From NCBI RefSeq assembly GCF_000218685.1, contig NW_006763304.1, positions 405,349 through 469,348 on the forward strand: 64,000 bases of DNA, read 5' to 3'. The notes beneath the pieces were generated by a model, which saw only the letters and a list, made by a program, of their open reading frames with translations, searched no databases and had not been told where the DNA came from. Below are positions 12,198 to 22,186 of the stretch, piece after piece (position 1 is the stretch's first letter; each line of letters starts with the position of its first letter). The translations under genes and the position numbers were made by a program. The DNA comes from Serpula lacrymans var. lacrymans S7.9. Taxonomy: Eukaryota > Basidiomycota > Agaricomycetes > Boletales > Serpulaceae.

Positions 12198-14190
12198 TCA
12201 GGCTGTTGACCGTGTATGAGGAACAACAAGACAAGGAAACGGCTTGACATGACTATCGAATACAAAATCAGCGGACAGAATAAGTGGAGGCAACAACAAG
12301 TACATACGCTGTGATACCAGGCGTGAATTCAATCACGGGATCAATTTCTCTTCCATCTTTGTCGATGGCCTTGCTAATATCAAAGCTCGCCAAAATGTTC
12401 GAAATGCTCAAGAAGAGAGACACTTCAGCAAAATGCGCGCCTATGCCAAACTCAATCAAGTTATTGCGGGGAGAATGTGATAGATGGTTTACCTGGGCAT
12501 ATTCTTCTGCCAAAACCGAAGATGATCTTTCGGGGATCAAGTTGAGGTTCATTGTCCTCTAGGTGCCGTTCAGGTTTGAATTCCGAGGGGTTGGGATAAA
12601 CTGATTCATCATGAGCGAGTGCCCTATAGGCCGTGGTGTAAAGATATTTTAGCAATGCCTCTGCGGAGTGATCAGATGTGAACCGACCATATGTTCCCTA
12701 CAATTGTTGCTCCCTTGAGGATCCGGCAACCTTCGTATATATCATCTTGTGTGACTCTATGAGGAAGCCCTTTAACACAGTTAGCACTCAACCAGATGAA
12801 CGGTGAGGAGTATTACCCAAAGGAGCAGCAGGAGCCCATCGGAGAACCTCTTTAATTAGAGCAGAGACGTAAGGGAGACTCTTCTGATGATCAAGAGTGG
12901 GAAGCCCATCGGCAACAACTGCAGCGACTTCAGCTTGCGCACGTTTCTGCACTTCTGGATACAAAGTCATGGCGAGGAAGAAAGCTGTGATAACCGCAAC
13001 GATCTATCAAAAAAAAATGAACCCACGTAAAGAAAATATTGAACAACAACCTACAGTATCCGCTCCTCCGGCATATAAGGCACTGCTGCACCATTTGATT
13101 ATGTCTTCTTGTTCTGCATCAGGTACCTCGCCACTTTCAGGTCGCAAGTGCAGGGATGTGAAAGACTCGACGTAATTTCCGGATTGCTAGTACACCACAA
13201 CAATAAATAGGTGATAGGATAATTAACAAAGTGACGCCCTACAATTTGCTCTTTGGCCCAAGCATGAGGGATGAAGTCAACTCGATTGAGCTGTTCGCGA
13301 AAGTAGTCCGCGTGGCGATGGAAATCGGTGAAAGGGAACCATCTAGGAAGAAAACGGACTGGTTTGAATGAACAAGGGTCGGCAGAGGGTTGGCAGAAAT
13401 GTATGGACTCACTAATCGGATATGAATCTACGAGCCAACGACCAGGCTGCGTTGCCTGCGCTTGTATACCGATAGATTCCTCCATAATTTTCACGAAGTA
13501 GTCGTCATTGCCCGAGACAGTCCACCCATATGCAACCTTGAGAATATTTGCCCCGGCATATCTGGAGAACGGGGAAGTCAGTATACTAAGCCATGTAAAG
13601 CTAATTCCCAAATCTCGACCTCCTAATATGAGAAATGAACTGGTCGGGAGTCACTGCGAGCCCTTGTAGGAACTTTTCTGTTTCATCCTCTAGGATCTGA
13701 CGGTAGGTATCTGTAGCCCGAGGATTGAGGCCAGAGTGTAGCAATTTACGATACTGCTTGTGGCGAGGTTCGTGAATATATATATTGAAGACTGCCCATT
13801 TTCTTCCTGCCAACTCTTTGTACATCCACGCCCGTGGTCTGTCAGAATAAATTCCAGATCTGGACTCGAGCAAATCTATTGCCGCCTTGACAGTGTTTAA
13901 AACCACATATTGTCGACTGAAGATGCGGAAGAAGACAACAGGACCTATTCACAATCAGCACATGTCTTGGGGTATATGCTTATAATGTAATACTGTAACT
14001 GACCATATTGCTGAGACCATTTCATATAAGTCACCCAAGCATTTGAGGTAGGTAACTGGTGAACATTCCCCGTCCAGAATTTTGGTTTGGGACCGGGAGG
14101 CACTGGGAAACGGTGGGCAGACGGCCATATGTAAAGGACTACAGTTGCTCCTACACAACTCAACAAAGCTAGCTGCCAGTTTTCAAGCAT
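12198..14190 (-). CDS. Cytochrome P450 monooxygenase
   Basis: A microsomal class II P450 that needs NADPH-P450 reductase. The start at 14190 gives [20 protein letters not shown], an N-terminal membrane anchor, followed by the proline hinge FPVPPGPKP. Further exons carry [26 protein letters not shown], the I-helix motif YAGGADTV, the K-helix ExxR in [30 protein letters not shown], and the heme loop [10 protein letters not shown]. After an intron the chain continues [21 protein letters not shown] last short exon gives [14 protein letters not shown] and stops at 12198-12200. All catalytic motifs are intact. The layout resembles fungal CYP64/CYP5144-type enzymes, but substrate cannot be read from sequence. 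No other secondary-metabolism gene lies beside it. Confidence 0.9.
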
Positions 14191-14716
14191 GGTCGAGGAT
14201 ATCCGAGTTGGTTCAGATTAAGCGCAATACCAGGGTACAGCAGTAGAAAGACCCAGAGGAAGAGATAGGTTCATATACGGGTCAGCATAGGCCAAAAGAG
14301 GTTCGAATCAGTCACAGTACATCTTTGCCATGCCCGTAATTCAAAATAGCACTGGAGTGCCGTTCCAACGTTCCAGCGCTGTCGCTGGCTTGATGCGAGT
14401 CGATGGGACGAAGAGTGGCATCATCATGGACCCCAGTCACTCATCAAATATATGCACTCGACACCATGAAAGGGTTCCAGCCAAGCCAGGAGAGGTATGA
14501 TTCGTACACAAACAGCATAATTTCAGCCACCTCAACGGCCTGACTGGAATACTTCAAATATTATAAATATATACTTTGTGATAGATTAACTAAAATTTTA
14601 CCAATGTTTTGAGAAATAGCTGGGATGGTTCATGCCTGACACATTGCTAGTTCTTTGAAAAGTCAGCAGCTTGACAAAACCGGATAAACCCGGTCTCTGC
14701 CGAAGCAGCCATTGTT

Positions 14717-14768
14717 CTCCATGGAGCATAGCCACCACTCCATGGAGTAACCATTGTTCTCCTAGGAG
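14717..14768. repeat. Phased palindrome array, left (3 sites)
   Basis: Perfect 10-bp palindromes stand at 14717 (CTCCATGGAG), 14738 (CTCCATGGAG) and 14759 (CTCCTAGGAG), exactly 21 bp apart. The consensus is CTCC-WW-GGAG. Equal spacing of about two helical turns suggests cooperative binding of a dimeric protein on one DNA face; that function is inferred. Confidence 0.8.
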
Positions 14769-14835
14769 TCATTATACTGTAGCGAGTAGCACCTCCGACT
14801 ATAAGTAGTTGGGGGTTTAGTATAGGAATACCTCA

Positions 14836-14967
14836 GTCGTTTCTATAGCCTCTCGGGCAGTGGCTGAGGTATGTTACATTACATTTATTAGAGATCACCT
14901 TAAACTAACATCTATTGTAGTTTCACTTAGGTAAATAATAAAGTCGTTTCTATAGCCTCTCGGGCAG
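14836..14967 (+). repeat. 25-bp direct repeat pair in the core
   Basis: GTCGTTTCTATAGCCTCTCG followed by GGCAG occurs at 14836-14860 and again at 14943-14967. The inverted counterparts are at 19291-19315 and 19398-19422. The first is framed by CCTCAG and CTGAGG, so it could also form a small stem. Confidence 0.75.
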
Positions 14968-15826
14968 CGTGATTGAGTTTCACTTAGTTTTATTACAGCT
15001 CAGCCAATACAAACCTAGCTTATAAAGAACCAGCAACATGTCAGCCTCAAACTGGGCACGAACCATCACAGCTATGTCTCAAAATATTGGTAAAATTTTA
15101 GTTAATCTATCACAAAGTATATATTTATAATATTTGAAGTATTCCAGTCAGGCCGTTGAGGTGGCTGAAATTATGCTGTTTGTGTACAAATCATACCTCT
15201 CCCGGCTTGGCTGGAACCCTTTCATGCCCGTGGTGTCAAGGAATGAAAGTGGAAAACTTCGTTCACATCTGACACCACTGTGAGTACTCAGCACAACATT
15301 CTATTAACTTTAACAAATAGCAATACAATTTGGCTCTACATTAGTTGGCTCTACAAACATTATATTCTAATATAACCTATTCGGATGCCTTGCCTCCATT
15401 TTTAATTGCATTTACGCAAGGCATTCTCCTATAGCCACAGATCAGTTAAATCCACCAATCCGCTTATCGGTTCAAAGCTTAACGGATGAACAAAAGTGAA
15501 GTAATGCATGGACGTTGTCATGCACCAAAGTTGATTGGTAGCATGGACAGGTGTCAATAACGAAGCGAATATTCAAAAAGACTCGCCTTTGCGCCACACA
15601 GGCACAGTGCCACGTGGAATAGTAATTAATATTGCCCTTTTTGAACTTGTGGCTGATCAGCACCACCTCTATTAGGCAATCCAGTCACGCTCACCTTTGC
15701 TTTTCCATCCGGTACTTTCCGCGTTTTGGCATTTTGGCAAATTTTCGCGTCGCCACTGGCTACACATTGCATTGCGCCCTCGCTTTTGTCGTTTCCCTTA
15801 CTCCCCTTCCTTTGCCTAGCCCCACC

Positions 15827-16369
15827 ATGGGCCCCTTCCTCTCCTTTTTATTCTCACCTGACAGTCGTTTCTGGGTCCCCATTCTAATCCACTTGTTTGT
15901 CACCTCCACCCTCCTCCTCCTCATCTTATTTGCACCCCCACCATTTCTGATGTCACCACTTCCTATCCGCTTCCGTCGCCGATCCGTTGACTACCACGTG
16001 CCACTGCTGATATCAGCAAAGCCCCGGCAGCCGGTCCAAATAGGGCAACAGGTCCATCTTCATGACGTCAATCTGCCATCATATACTATCAAAACATCGG
16101 TCGCTCGTCTTGCCTGGTTGGAGCGTGGGTGGGTAATTTTTGAGCTGGAGAAGGTTCATCCCCTTGCGTCGCCCATGTTCATTGCTGTCCCATTCACTTG
16201 GGTACACTTATCTTTTGTCCATCGTCTTCGCTACAGCTACACCTACCACACGCTGCCTGGGACTCACTTGTTCCAAATTGGAACTACTCCTCTCCCTCCC
16301 TCGTTTGATCAGGTGGTCCAACACAACCAGTCCATTGGTAAGGCCATGGAACTGTCAGATTTGGACTAG
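15827..16369 (+). CDS. Orphan membrane-anchored ORF in repeat island
   Basis: An uninterrupted 180-codon frame. The ATG at 15827 sits in a strong Kozak context (CCCACCATGG). The product opens MGPFLSFLFSPDSRFWVPIL and has a hydrophobic segment (LFVTSTLLLLILFAPPPFL), then a basic, beta-rich region with HVPLLISAKPRQPVQIGQ, VHLHDVNLPSYTIKTS and WLERGWVIFELEKVHPLAS. The frame stays open upstream to 15632. I do not recognise the family. It lies between inverted repeat copies and upstream of gypsy debris, so it may be an accessory ORF of a transposon or a captured fragment. The absence of introns, unlike its neighbours, supports an element-borne origin. Confidence 0.4.
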   Translation: MGPFLSFLFSPDSRFWVPILIHLFVTSTLLLLILFAPPPFLMSPLPIRFRRRSVDYHVPLLISAKPRQPVQIGQQVHLHDVNLPSYTIKTSVARLAWLERGWVIFELEKVHPLASPMFIAVPFTWVHLSFVHRLRYSYTYHTLPGTHLFQIGTTPLPPSFDQVVQHNQSIGKAMELSDLD

Positions 16370-16498
16370 GTGGTGGACCGGTGGCTCCAGTTTCTTTTTT
16401 TTCAGCAGAACATTCATTTACAGTGCGATTATTTTTGATTTTTGAATCATTTTTATGGACACATATTTTTTAGAATGCCTGACTGACAATAAAGGAAC

Positions 16499-16930
16499 TG
16501 TGTTGATACTGATAGTGTTTTGCCTTGCCCTTTTTTTACTGCATCTTCCCATGACATCATGATCTTCCTGCTCTCTTTTTGCTATTGGACTTTACTTTAT
16601 GGCTGTACAAACCTGTGACATTACTCACAGCATTTATTGTTCTATCCCTTTCTTTTCTTTTTTTGACAATCTTATCCTGTACTACCTACGCAGGATTCGT
16701 CAGCGTACATTCCTTCCTTCATATTCTTTCTCATTCTTTTTGCACAGCTATACTGTGCATAGCCTACTTCTCTTTTACTATATAAACCCCTGTATTTTAC
16801 CTTGTAAAAAAAAGAACAAGTAATCCAATCCAGACTTCTTCTCTACTCTCAAGTTCACTACTCTACTACTTGTGATCCAGTGTGGTCACAACACTTCCCA
16901 CTTCTACCACTGTTAACTGCTGTCATTATC
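16499..16930 (+). other. LTR-like promoter stretch, no partner found
   Basis: A pyrimidine-rich region leads to a clear TATA element (CTATATAAACCCC near 16780). About 90 bp further it reaches TTGTGATCCAGTGTGGTCAC, the kind of sequence found near the LTR/leader junction of basidiomycete Ty3/gypsy elements. I cannot find a second LTR copy in the window, so this may be a solo LTR or leader fragment. Confidence is low. Confidence 0.3.
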
Positions 16931-17329
16931 ACTCGTCACTTTTTGAAAGTGATTGTCATCCCCTTCGATTAGAGTCCTTCTGAGCACTACAGTTTGTGCG
17001 TCAGGAGCCTGCTATCACTGGGAACCTTGTCATATTGTCGTTCTCAAACCTACCTTGTGCTACGATTAGCAAGGTAGTGCTCGTCTATACTCATCACAAA
17101 GCCCCTATCCTTCTATAAAATCAACTATCCCTCCTCCTCAAAACCCACACTCATACACCTCTGGGTTTTACTTTGAAGGATCTTTATACGTACCACCCCA
17201 CGAACAACCAGACCACTCCACTGTTCTAGGAGGCAAAGCCCATAAACAAGTTCCGTGGAATCTGGGAGGATTGTGTGTTAGTTTGTTTTGTGTGTGGTTT
17301 TCTAACTGCAGTTCTCATCATCGACAACG

Positions 17330-17505
17330 GTCAATATTAGCCGTGTGAAACCCCACAAAGGGCCGCTGCCGGGACAGCGTGTAGACCGGCCCAGACCGGT
17401 TGTAGTCACCCAGGAAGGTGAAGAAGAGTTCAAAGTCAAACGGGTGTAGAGTTCCTAGTCCTATGGAAGGGCTATGTGTCAGGCAACGAATACGAAGCTA
17501 TATAA
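17330..17505 (+). pseudogene. Ty3/gypsy integrase tail/chromodomain fossil
   Basis: From 17330 one frame reads VNISRVKPHKGPLPGQ, then RPRPVVVTQEGEEEFKVKR, and hits a stop at 17447. From 17452 a second frame continues FLVLWKGYVSGNEYEAI before another stop. Together they match the end of a gypsy polyprotein: the integrase tail motif (VHVSRLKP-like), the Pro/acidic linker, and a chromodomain with its LVxWKGY signature. At least one frameshift and several stops separate the parts. No reverse transcriptase, RNase H or integrase core is visible nearby, so this is a fragment. Confidence 0.72.
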
Positions 17506-18491
17506 CAAAATACAATGCCTGGTCAAGTCCTTGCTGGAAGGCGGTGAATCAGGGTATGAGCTTTTGAAGAGTATCGGCTCCGTGCCATACGGCACTTTCC
17601 TTTTCGTTCTAACTCCACTTTCTCGCACGACGCTGCCTTTATTCTTCTCTTAGGCACAAAGTCTCTCACGCAGTGGAGCTGGCCACACGGGCTGCGCCCT
17701 CTGACATCATCAGCCACTGCTTTTATCAACTGTACAGTACATAGGTACAAACACTCTGTATTAGTATAAATACCCCAATAGATCAAGGAGACTCCTCAGC
17801 GAGTCCTCCTGTTGTTACCAACAAACCCCCTGCAGCCTAAGGGGTAACCACTCCCCATTCACTACCTTTATAGTGTGTGCTTGTGTGCGCCAGAGTAACT
17901 AACTCTTGGTTGTTACACATATGGTCACTGTAGTAATGCGCATCAGGTATAAAATGTACTCTAAAGTTGTCTGCCATTGATTTTCCACCTTTTGCATCTA
18001 TGTCTGAAAACAAAGGTGACAGGGAATACCGGTGTAGTTCAAAGAATAACAAGTGTGGCCAAAGTTCTGCCTGGGAGCCGGGCCCTAGGAAAAGACCGTG
18101 AGTCTGAGTTTAATTTGTATGATGCAGCAAGGCGGCCGGCAGCTATCCTGCCAGTGCTTCACTAGGCATAGTACTTGCTAATGTTTGACTTGGTATCTGT
18201 ACAGTTCTACCCAAGATCCTATTGCCCATCATGGACGCCATTTTGGGCGAGCAATACATGCATTCTGTAATGTCCAGAGCCTTATAGAAAATGGTATCAA
18301 ACATATGGTTTTGGACGAGCCCAAAGAGAGCTATTGTTACGCTTAGAATGTGCAAGCCTGGTAACACTGGGTTTCTGATGGATAGATGGTTTCTGATAAG
18401 CTCGTTGTAGACGAGTTTGAGACGTATTCTGATGATGAGGGTTTCAACTGATGAATACCAAGTTACACTGTTGAAGCGTACAATCGTATTG

Positions 18492-18602
18492 GAGAAGTAG
18501 CATCAAACTCTGAAGTCAGCTTGCATAAAGAGAGTTACTGACATGTATGATCTGTATGACAACATAGCTGAGAAGTAGCATCAAACTCTGAAGTCAGCTT
18601 GC
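18492..18602 (+). repeat. 33-bp direct repeat, two copies 78 bp apart
   Basis: GAGAAGTAGCATCAAACTCT followed by GAAGTCAGCTTGC is present at 18492-18524 and again, identically, at 18570-18602. The sequence between them is unrelated. Confidence 0.85.
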
Positions 18603-18666
18603 CACCAGAACAAGAATATTTGGTATTATGAGAAGGTGTGAAATCAGGCTATGTCCTAAGGATCCG

Positions 18667-18822
18667 CTAAGCAGCTCTGTCTATATTTTCAGATATAACA
18701 CCCTTCTGATATACTACAAGACCCATAACCATGAGCCTTCGGTAAGCAACTCTGTCTATATTTCTATATTTTCAGATATAGCACCATTCTGATACTACAA
18801 GACCCATATGCATAACCATGAG
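18667..18822 (+). repeat. Imperfect tandem duplication of about 75 bp
   Basis: A unit running from AAGCAGCTCTGTCTATATTT through TTCTGATA and CTACAAGACCCATAACCATG to ATGAG (18667-18744) is repeated with small insertions at 18752-18822 (AAGCAACTCTGTCTATATTT onward). The second copy has an extra TCTATATTT and an extra TATGCA. Confidence 0.75.
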
Positions 18823-19264
18823 AAAAAATATCGCCGCTTTCAAGTATCCCAAAAGTTACACCAAAGAGGCTACCATACAAGTTGTATAATGCTGACAATA
18901 GTGTACCTTAGAGGTAAGCTGAAGACCAGCGGGAGCAGACTGGAGAATTTGGTGATTTGTGCCATGGCTCCCGGAGGTTATGGTGTATTGTCCGCAATGC
19001 TAGAGTTGATCACTCAAAAAACTGCTGCTGCAACTTTGTTGGGTGTGGTGTGATAATTGTGATGTATGTTGTCTTTTCCAACAACTCACCCAGTAAATAT
19101 AAATCATTACATTATGATCCATCAGAATGATATATTATTGGGACATGTCAGAGTTGATAACACTTTACAATTGTATACATGGTTTTGTCGGACTCTCACT
19201 GATTTCCTGATGCATTTCCACACGGTCCACTCCAATGGTTTTCAGAGACTTACAACATGGCAAT

Positions 19265-19604
19265 TAATAAAACTAAGTGAAACTCAGCCGCTGCCCGAGA
19301 GGCTATAGAAACGACTTTATTATTTACCTAAGTGAAACTACAATAGATGTTAGTTTAAGGTGATCTCTAATAAATGTAATGTAACATACCTCAGCCGCTG
19401 CCCGAGAAGCTATAGAAACGACTGAGGTATTCCTATACTAAACCCCCTACTACTTATAGTCGGAGGTGCTACTCGCTACAGTATAATGACTCCTAGGAGT
19501 ACAATTGTGCTCCTAGGAGAACAATGTTACTCCATGGAGTGGTGGCTATGCTCCATGGAGGACAATGGCTGCTTTGGCAGAGACCGGGTTTATCCGGTTT
19601 TGTC
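19265..19604 (-). repeat. Core repeat, right copy (inverted)
   Basis: Inverted copy of 14673-14995. It starts TAATAAAACTAAGTGAAACT and ends CCGGGTTTATCCGGTTTTGTC. At 340 bp it is slightly longer than the left copy, mainly because it holds one more palindrome unit. The roughly 200-bp arms that frame the left copy are absent here. The two cores bound a 4.3-kb segment that contains the orphan ORF and the gypsy fossil. Confidence 0.8.
19490..19560. repeat. Phased palindrome array, right (4 sites)
   Basis: Perfect palindromes occur at 19490 and 19510 (both CTCCTAGGAG) and at 19530 and 19551 (both CTCCATGGAG). Their starts are 20, 20 and 21 bp apart. The left array has three sites at exact 21-bp steps, so unit number and spacing vary slightly between copies. 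Confidence 0.8.
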
Positions 19605-19902
19605 AGCAATGTCATCTTAATACTGGCAACCATCGAGAGGAAACCGTGCCCACCTTTCACTTTACCACATGCCTGGCAAGCTTACTTATGTGTCCAATAT
19701 GTACAATTACTTGCAGAAGACTGAAAGCTACATATGCTACTATTTAGGACTCTTGTGACCTTGATTGGTGCTTGCCTATTACAGGTGCCAGGGGTGCCCG
19801 GAGGGCGATACTATTTTACTGAGCGAGACCAGGAACAAATGGTAGGCTCAAAAAGAGACAATAAATGCAAAGGAAGATGATAAAGGCAAAAAAAAATTGT
19901 CA

Positions 19903-19973
19903 TGCATTAAGAGGGAATCGAACCCCCGGCGGGTCGATGGCAACGACCCAGGTTACCACTACCCCATTAATGC
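19903..19973 (-). tRNA. tRNA-Gly(GCC)
   Basis: Read on the minus strand the gene begins GCATTAATGGGGTAGTGGTA and ends CCCTCTTAATGC, with A as the discriminator base. The acceptor stem pairs perfectly (GCATTAA with TTAATGC). The anticodon stem GGTCG/CGACC closes the loop TTGCCAT, giving anticodon GCC after U33. The T-arm contains the box B sequence GGTTCGATTCC. No intron is present. A run of nine T just downstream (minus sense, about 19889-19897) should end Pol III transcription. Box A deviates at one pyrimidine position. The first 70 nt are identical to the copy at 60851-60921. Confidence 0.9.
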
Positions 19974-20582
19974 TTGAAGAGATATTCGACACAAACTCAA
20001 TAAGGAAATTCCCATCTCGTCTTCAAATTTTCCTACCCTGTCATTTTAGCTGCAATCTCGTTATCGTGACTTTCATGTCATATGATGGTACAGAAAAAGC
20101 AGTCTGACTCTCTCACAGTATTCTCAGGGCAGAACTCTTGCGTGCTTCGCTATCAACCCTCAGATGTCGGCTATAGAAAAAAACCTATCTTGTTGGGGAA
20201 GAGATTGCGTGGTGCTTACAAAGGAGGTTTACGACCATCCAATAGTAGAGTGAACATCTCGGCCATGCGTCCTATGGGTATAGTACAGACCTCGTACAAT
20301 GTCAATGACATCCATAGGCTCGTGCAGGAACTATAATCGTAGATCCATGGTTTCCAGTACTATCGAATCCTGAAGCGCGAAGGCATAACAGTAGATTATC
20401 GAGATCCACAGCAGAAAAAGTTAACGGATATAGTTGGATTTAACCAATAGTCGTATCTTTCTATAAATAAAGAACAGCTGAATAAGAGTGATATCGACCA
20501 CCTCCATGAATAAACAGAAGTACCTTGGCTATAGCATGTTACGCTACAAAATCAATAAACCAGCTCTTCTACATGCTTTCTA
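19974..20582. other. Intergenic, nothing recognised
   Basis: 609 bp between the tRNA-Gly gene and the 3' end of the F-box gene. It would hold upstream sequence of the tRNA gene. No repeat or coding signal is clear. Confidence 0.45.
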
Positions 20583-22186
20583 TCACAGAACCCGAGAGAC
20601 GGTATTCATGCGAACGACGCTCTTCCATTGCTCTACATGCGTTCGTTCGCCCTCCGCATGGATGCGAATAAGATTAGGGAACAACCGAGATAGAAAGTGG
20701 GCCACAGCGATTGGATCTTGTATAGGAGAAAATCCGACGTCCAGGCTGACCAGCATATTAGCGCTGGGACCTAACAAATCCTGCATTTCGTCAACATCAG
20801 GACTAATGCGACCATCAATTGGCATAGCTAATGACGTCAAACGCTTGCATCCTTCAGCGAACGGGATCAGCCCCGCCAATGTGACCTTGCATTCATCCAA
20901 CTTCGAGTACGGAGAGAAAAGAAGAGACTCGAGCTTTGTCCAGGAAAAGGCCATCTCCTTGACAAACGAGTTGTCTATGCCGCTGGCACAATCAAGGAGA
21001 AGAGCCAGGATACGCATGTTTTTAAATGCTAGGAGCGGCTGCAAAATGTCGCAAGAGAGGATAGAAGAGTGCGGGCCTGCCCTGATTGAGCTCATAATTA
21101 CAAGATTCTCCATATGTGCCAGCAACGACGGACTTTGAAGAGAAGAGAAAAACTCTTCAGTAATAACCGAAGATGAGTTGTCAAGTACAATCTTGAGGTC
21201 TGAAATTGGCGATGACGAAATGAGGCTTGTGAATGGGTCGAGGGAGTCCATGTCCATCAGACGAACGTGTACCTTCGCCAGGAAAGGAAAAACCACAGTA
21301 CTCCCTGTGGGAAGTGGAAGGGGTGAAGTACCATCCAAAAGTAAATCCAATGATTGGAGATTACGAAGATGAAGAAGATATAGGTTAAACAGAGGGAATG
21401 TGATTGAATTGGTAGGACAAGAGAGGTGTTGGAGATGTTTGAACGAGCCGACAACTTTCCAAAACTGGGGGAAGATAGGTCTATTATTTCCAATTCGAGT
21501 AAAATGTTGAACCGCTAGTGTCTGCAGGTTAGACGACTGCCGCTCGAGACACTCGAGAAGTTCTACTGTATCGCCAATTGGTACTGGCTGGAACACTCTA
21601 GTCCATTGGAATGATACCAAGTTTGGCCCATAAAACAACGATGTGTGGATATAATCATAGTCGTCTCCACCTATAGGCCGATTGAAATATTTGAGGTTGG
21701 GCAACAGTAAAGCTCTGGGCAGATAAAGCCGTAGAGCTGAGAAGACATCATCCTTGACATGAAAAGGGCGGGAAAATGAAGATGATGGTGAGGTTGATTC
21801 CGAGCCAAGACTCCGGATAAGATTTGCGTAATGCAAGACACGATCCCAATCCGAATCTTTGTTAGGTACCCTAAGAAGTTTCTGAGTAGGGGTGTGATTT
21901 GAGTTGCGAATACACAGCAATATAAAGGGTGTTTACTCACAAATATCCCCTTGAAGGTATTGTACGTTGATGGACGCTCAATTGTCCAAGCATCAGGCGG
22001 CAAACACTTGAGTAGGGGAACCAAAGAAGTTTGTTCCTTCCACAAGGCTACAAGGGCGGGATACGAGAGCGTCCGACATGTACTTGCTATGGCGGCAACA
22101 GCGTCTGTTCTACGACGCCCATTTTCATAAAGGGCGTACTCCAAAATCACGTCCAATATCTCGGGAAGCTGAAGACAAAAATGCAT
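20583..22186 (-). CDS. F-box/LRR-like protein
   Basis: Two exons, 22186-21941 and 21881-20583, are joined in phase 0 by a 59-nt GTGAGT...CAG intron and encode about 514 aa. The N-terminus (MHFCLQLPEILDVILEYALY, then ASTCRTLSYPALVALWKEQT) has the look of a degenerate basidiomycete F-box: PEIL..I..., a Cys-containing helix, and ALWKE. The remainder is a series of leucine-rich segments such as LPRALLLPNLKYF, LVSFQWTRVF, LQTLAVQHF, HLQHLSCPTN and LRNLQSLDLLL. Such proteins are numerous in Agaricomycetes and are thought to serve as SCF ubiquitin-ligase substrate receptors; the target here is unknown. The start at 22186 was chosen because the F-box follows at once. Confidence 0.8.

Larger units (their letters stand above)
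14673..14995 (+). repeat. Core repeat, left copy
   Basis: This 323-bp core starts with GACAAAACCGGATAAACCCG and ends in TTCACTTAGTTTTATTA. It is an inverted copy of 19265-19604, with most bases conserved and a few indels. It contains three palindromic decamers and a 25-bp unit (GTCGTTTCTATAGCCTCTCG plus GGCAG) twice, at 14836 and 14943. Confidence 0.8.
14466..15225. mobile_element. Fold-back (long inverted-repeat) element
   Basis: The left arm (14466-14656) and right arm (15024-15225) are inverted copies of each other. The outer 160 bp are almost identical, starting with ATGAAAGGGTTCCAGCC read inward from either end. Small indels exist (for example CGGGC only outside the right arm). The 370 bp between the arms contain a core that recurs, inverted, at 19265-19604. 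No ORF lies inside. Long arms with a non-coding centre fit a non-autonomous fold-back or MITE-like DNA transposon. I could not define a target-site duplication by eye. Confidence 0.72.
17506..19264. other. Gene-free repeat-island stretch
   Basis: About 1.76 kb with no recognisable coding sequence. Open frames (for example 17523-17786 minus and 18808-19308 plus) resemble no family and lack splice-consistent neighbours. Between 18490 and 18822 it carries the short direct repeats listed separately. The rest is probably decayed transposon sequence. Confidence 0.45.

Noticed and set aside
12198..14190. Secondary-metabolite cluster around the P450
   Set aside because: Neighbours are a 7-TM protein and a repeat island. 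No synthase, terpene cyclase, prenyltransferase or cluster regulator is present.
15024..15225. Assembly artefact as cause of the inverted arms
   Set aside because: The arms differ by several substitutions and small indels, which an artefactual fold-back read would not show. They are kept as a real inverted repeat.
16499..16930. Complete LTR retrotransposon
   Set aside because: Only one LTR-like stretch and a short chromodomain fossil are visible. There is no second LTR and no reverse transcriptase, RNase H or integrase core, so only fragments are called.
20488..21138. 216-codon open frame on the plus strand
   Set aside because: Antisense to the F-box/LRR exon; no family likeness.
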